From Planctomycetaceae bacterium (GTDB lineage: Bacteria > Planctomycetota > Planctomycetia > Pirellulales > Pirellulaceae), in the NCBI GenBank assembly GCA_007124535.1, contig SLEY01000658.1:1-6704 (forward strand): a stretch of DNA of 6,704 bases, in the 5' to 3' direction. Under the pieces are notes generated by a model, which ran no database searches, had not been told where the DNA came from, and saw nothing but the letters and a program-made list of their open reading frames with translations. The position numbers and the translations under genes were made by a program. Positions within the stretch are counted from its first letter, which is position 1; each line of letters starts with the position of its first letter. Of this stretch, positions 6,402-6,704 are shown in pieces.

Positions 6402-6435
6402 GTAGGGTGCGTCGCACACCCCGTGCAACGCACCC
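6402..6435. repeat. REP-like palindrome preceded by GTAG
   Basis: GGGTGCGTCGCAC (6405-6417) and GTGCAACGCACCC (6423-6435) form a 13-bp stem with a 5-nt loop and one non-Watson-Crick position. That position is C-A read as plus-strand RNA and a U-G wobble as minus-strand RNA, so the minus-strand transcript pairs along the whole stem. GTAG (6402-6405) sits at its 5' foot. A tetranucleotide such as GTAG at the foot of an imperfect palindrome is the known layout of REP elements mobilised by RAYT (TnpA-REP) transposases. It lies about 92 nt upstream of the two-TM gene. No transposase gene is in the window, and membership in a dispersed family is inferred. Confidence 0.75.
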
Positions 6436-6551
6436 AAACTCAGCATAAGCTGGCTGCGCGGCACATACCAGATGTCAGGAAGCGTTTTTTGGGTGCAGGA
6501 CCGAGAGGCGATCTTGCCTTGGCCGGCGGTTTTCGTTTAAAGAGGTCCTCC

Positions 6552-6704
6552 GTGAGAGGGTTGCCTTCCAGTTGCAGCCGTATCAGACCGGAGGAGGACG
6601 ATGAGACCAACTACACATATTACCAGCGGACGAACCAAATGATGGGCAATCTCTTGTCCGCAATTGTCGCCGTCGTTTACCTGGGCGTTGCTTACGTCTC
6701 CGGT
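6552..6704 (+). CDS. Probable membrane protein, N-terminal part only (runs off the window)
   Basis: An open frame runs from GTG 6552 to the window end (51 codons). AGAGG (6541-6545) lies 6 nt before the GTG. The product begins with a short basic/polar stretch, then an acidic and Tyr/Asn-rich segment (EEDDETNYTYYQRTNQ, residues 14-29), then a hydrophobic helix at about residues 32-49 (MGNLLSAIVAVVYLGVAY), which suggests a membrane protein. Most third positions from 6591 onward are G or C, as in the other genes here; the competing open frame on the minus strand is much less biased. In-frame ATGs at 6639 and 6642 are alternative starts, which would drop the acidic segment. I do not recognise the family, and too little is present to assign a role. 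Confidence 0.42.
   Translation, partial: MRGLPSSCSRIRPEEDDETNYTYYQRTNQMMGNLLSAIVAVVYLGVAYVSG
6601..6642 (+). other. Possible 13-codon leader ORF overlapping an in-frame ATG of the next gene
   Basis: GGAGG (6590-6594, within GGAGGAGG at 6590-6597) lies 6 nt before ATG 6601, the strongest ribosome binding site at this edge. It would translate only MRPTTHITSGRTK. Its TGA (6640-6642) overlaps ATG 6642 as TGATG, and that ATG is in the frame of the edge gene. This could be a coupled leader peptide, or the purine run may simply be GAG/GAC codons of a longer protein started at 6552. I cannot separate the two. Confidence 0.25.

Noticed and set aside
6311..6433. N-terminal extension of the two-TM gene to ATG 6433
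   Set aside because: The start lies inside the REP-like palindrome, and ATG 6310 has a good ribosome binding site directly before the first TM helix.
5804..6448. Plus-strand open frame (214 codons) opposite the two-TM gene
   Set aside because: It is Gln/His/Arg-rich without domains, whereas the minus strand gives coherent TM helices, an SD site and an ordered motif pattern.
6514..6541. Sigma-70-like promoter TTGCCT-16 bp-TTTAAA before the right-edge gene
   Set aside because: The match is mediocre and the -10 box would overlap the proposed ribosome binding site, leaving no room for a 5' UTR before GTG 6552; it could serve only a later start.
6537..6704. C-terminal end of a minus-strand gene entering from the right edge
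   Set aside because: The minus frame is open to a TAA at 6537-6539 and has a hydrophobic stretch, but its third positions are much less GC-biased than the plus frame, which also has an SD site.

Overview
The window is GC-rich bacterial DNA with high G/C at third codon positions. Ordinary Shine-Dalgarno sites stand at four of the five visible starts. The gene set looks like Planctomycetota (Pirellulales-like): an MMPL/RND transporter, a futalosine-route menaquinone enzyme, an unusual aldo/keto reductase, a PIG-L deacetylase, and a small two-TM protein with a Gly-rich C-terminus, separated by palindromic intergenic repeats. This placement is inference from gene style; no rRNA or other phylogenetic marker is present.

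Layout, left to right. (1) 1-2172, +: MMPL/RND-family membrane transporter, cut at its 5' end. (2) 2296-3159, +: MqnD-type 1,4-dihydroxy-6-naphthoate synthase, probably starting at a TTG with a strong ribosome binding site. (3) 3174-4367, -: aldo/keto reductase converging on mqnD with only 14 bp between stops. (4) 4368-4651: divergent intergenic region. (5) 4652-5449, +: PIG-L/LmbE-family deacetylase. (6) 5450-5629: convergent intergenic region with two copies of a 25-bp palindromic repeat. (7) 5630-6310, -: two-TM protein of unknown function with two LTxxQ-like motifs. (8) 6311-6551: divergent intergenic region with a REP-like palindrome preceded by GTAG. (9) about 6552 to the right edge, +: start of a probable membrane protein, cut by the window.

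The genes do not form one obvious pathway. The transporter and mqnD are co-directional but 123 bp apart with a hairpin between them. The reductase and the deacetylase are divergently transcribed and could share a control region. The deacetylase and the two-TM gene converge on the tandem hairpins. I see no defence system, mobile element with a transposase, tRNA, rRNA or CRISPR array. The points most worth a second look are: the two repeat loci (5518-5605 and 6402-6435); the reductase, whose catalytic Asp position holds Glu and whose C-terminal tail resembles an iron-sulfur motif without its cysteines; the Asp-Asn pair in TM10 of the transporter; and the layered start region at the right edge.
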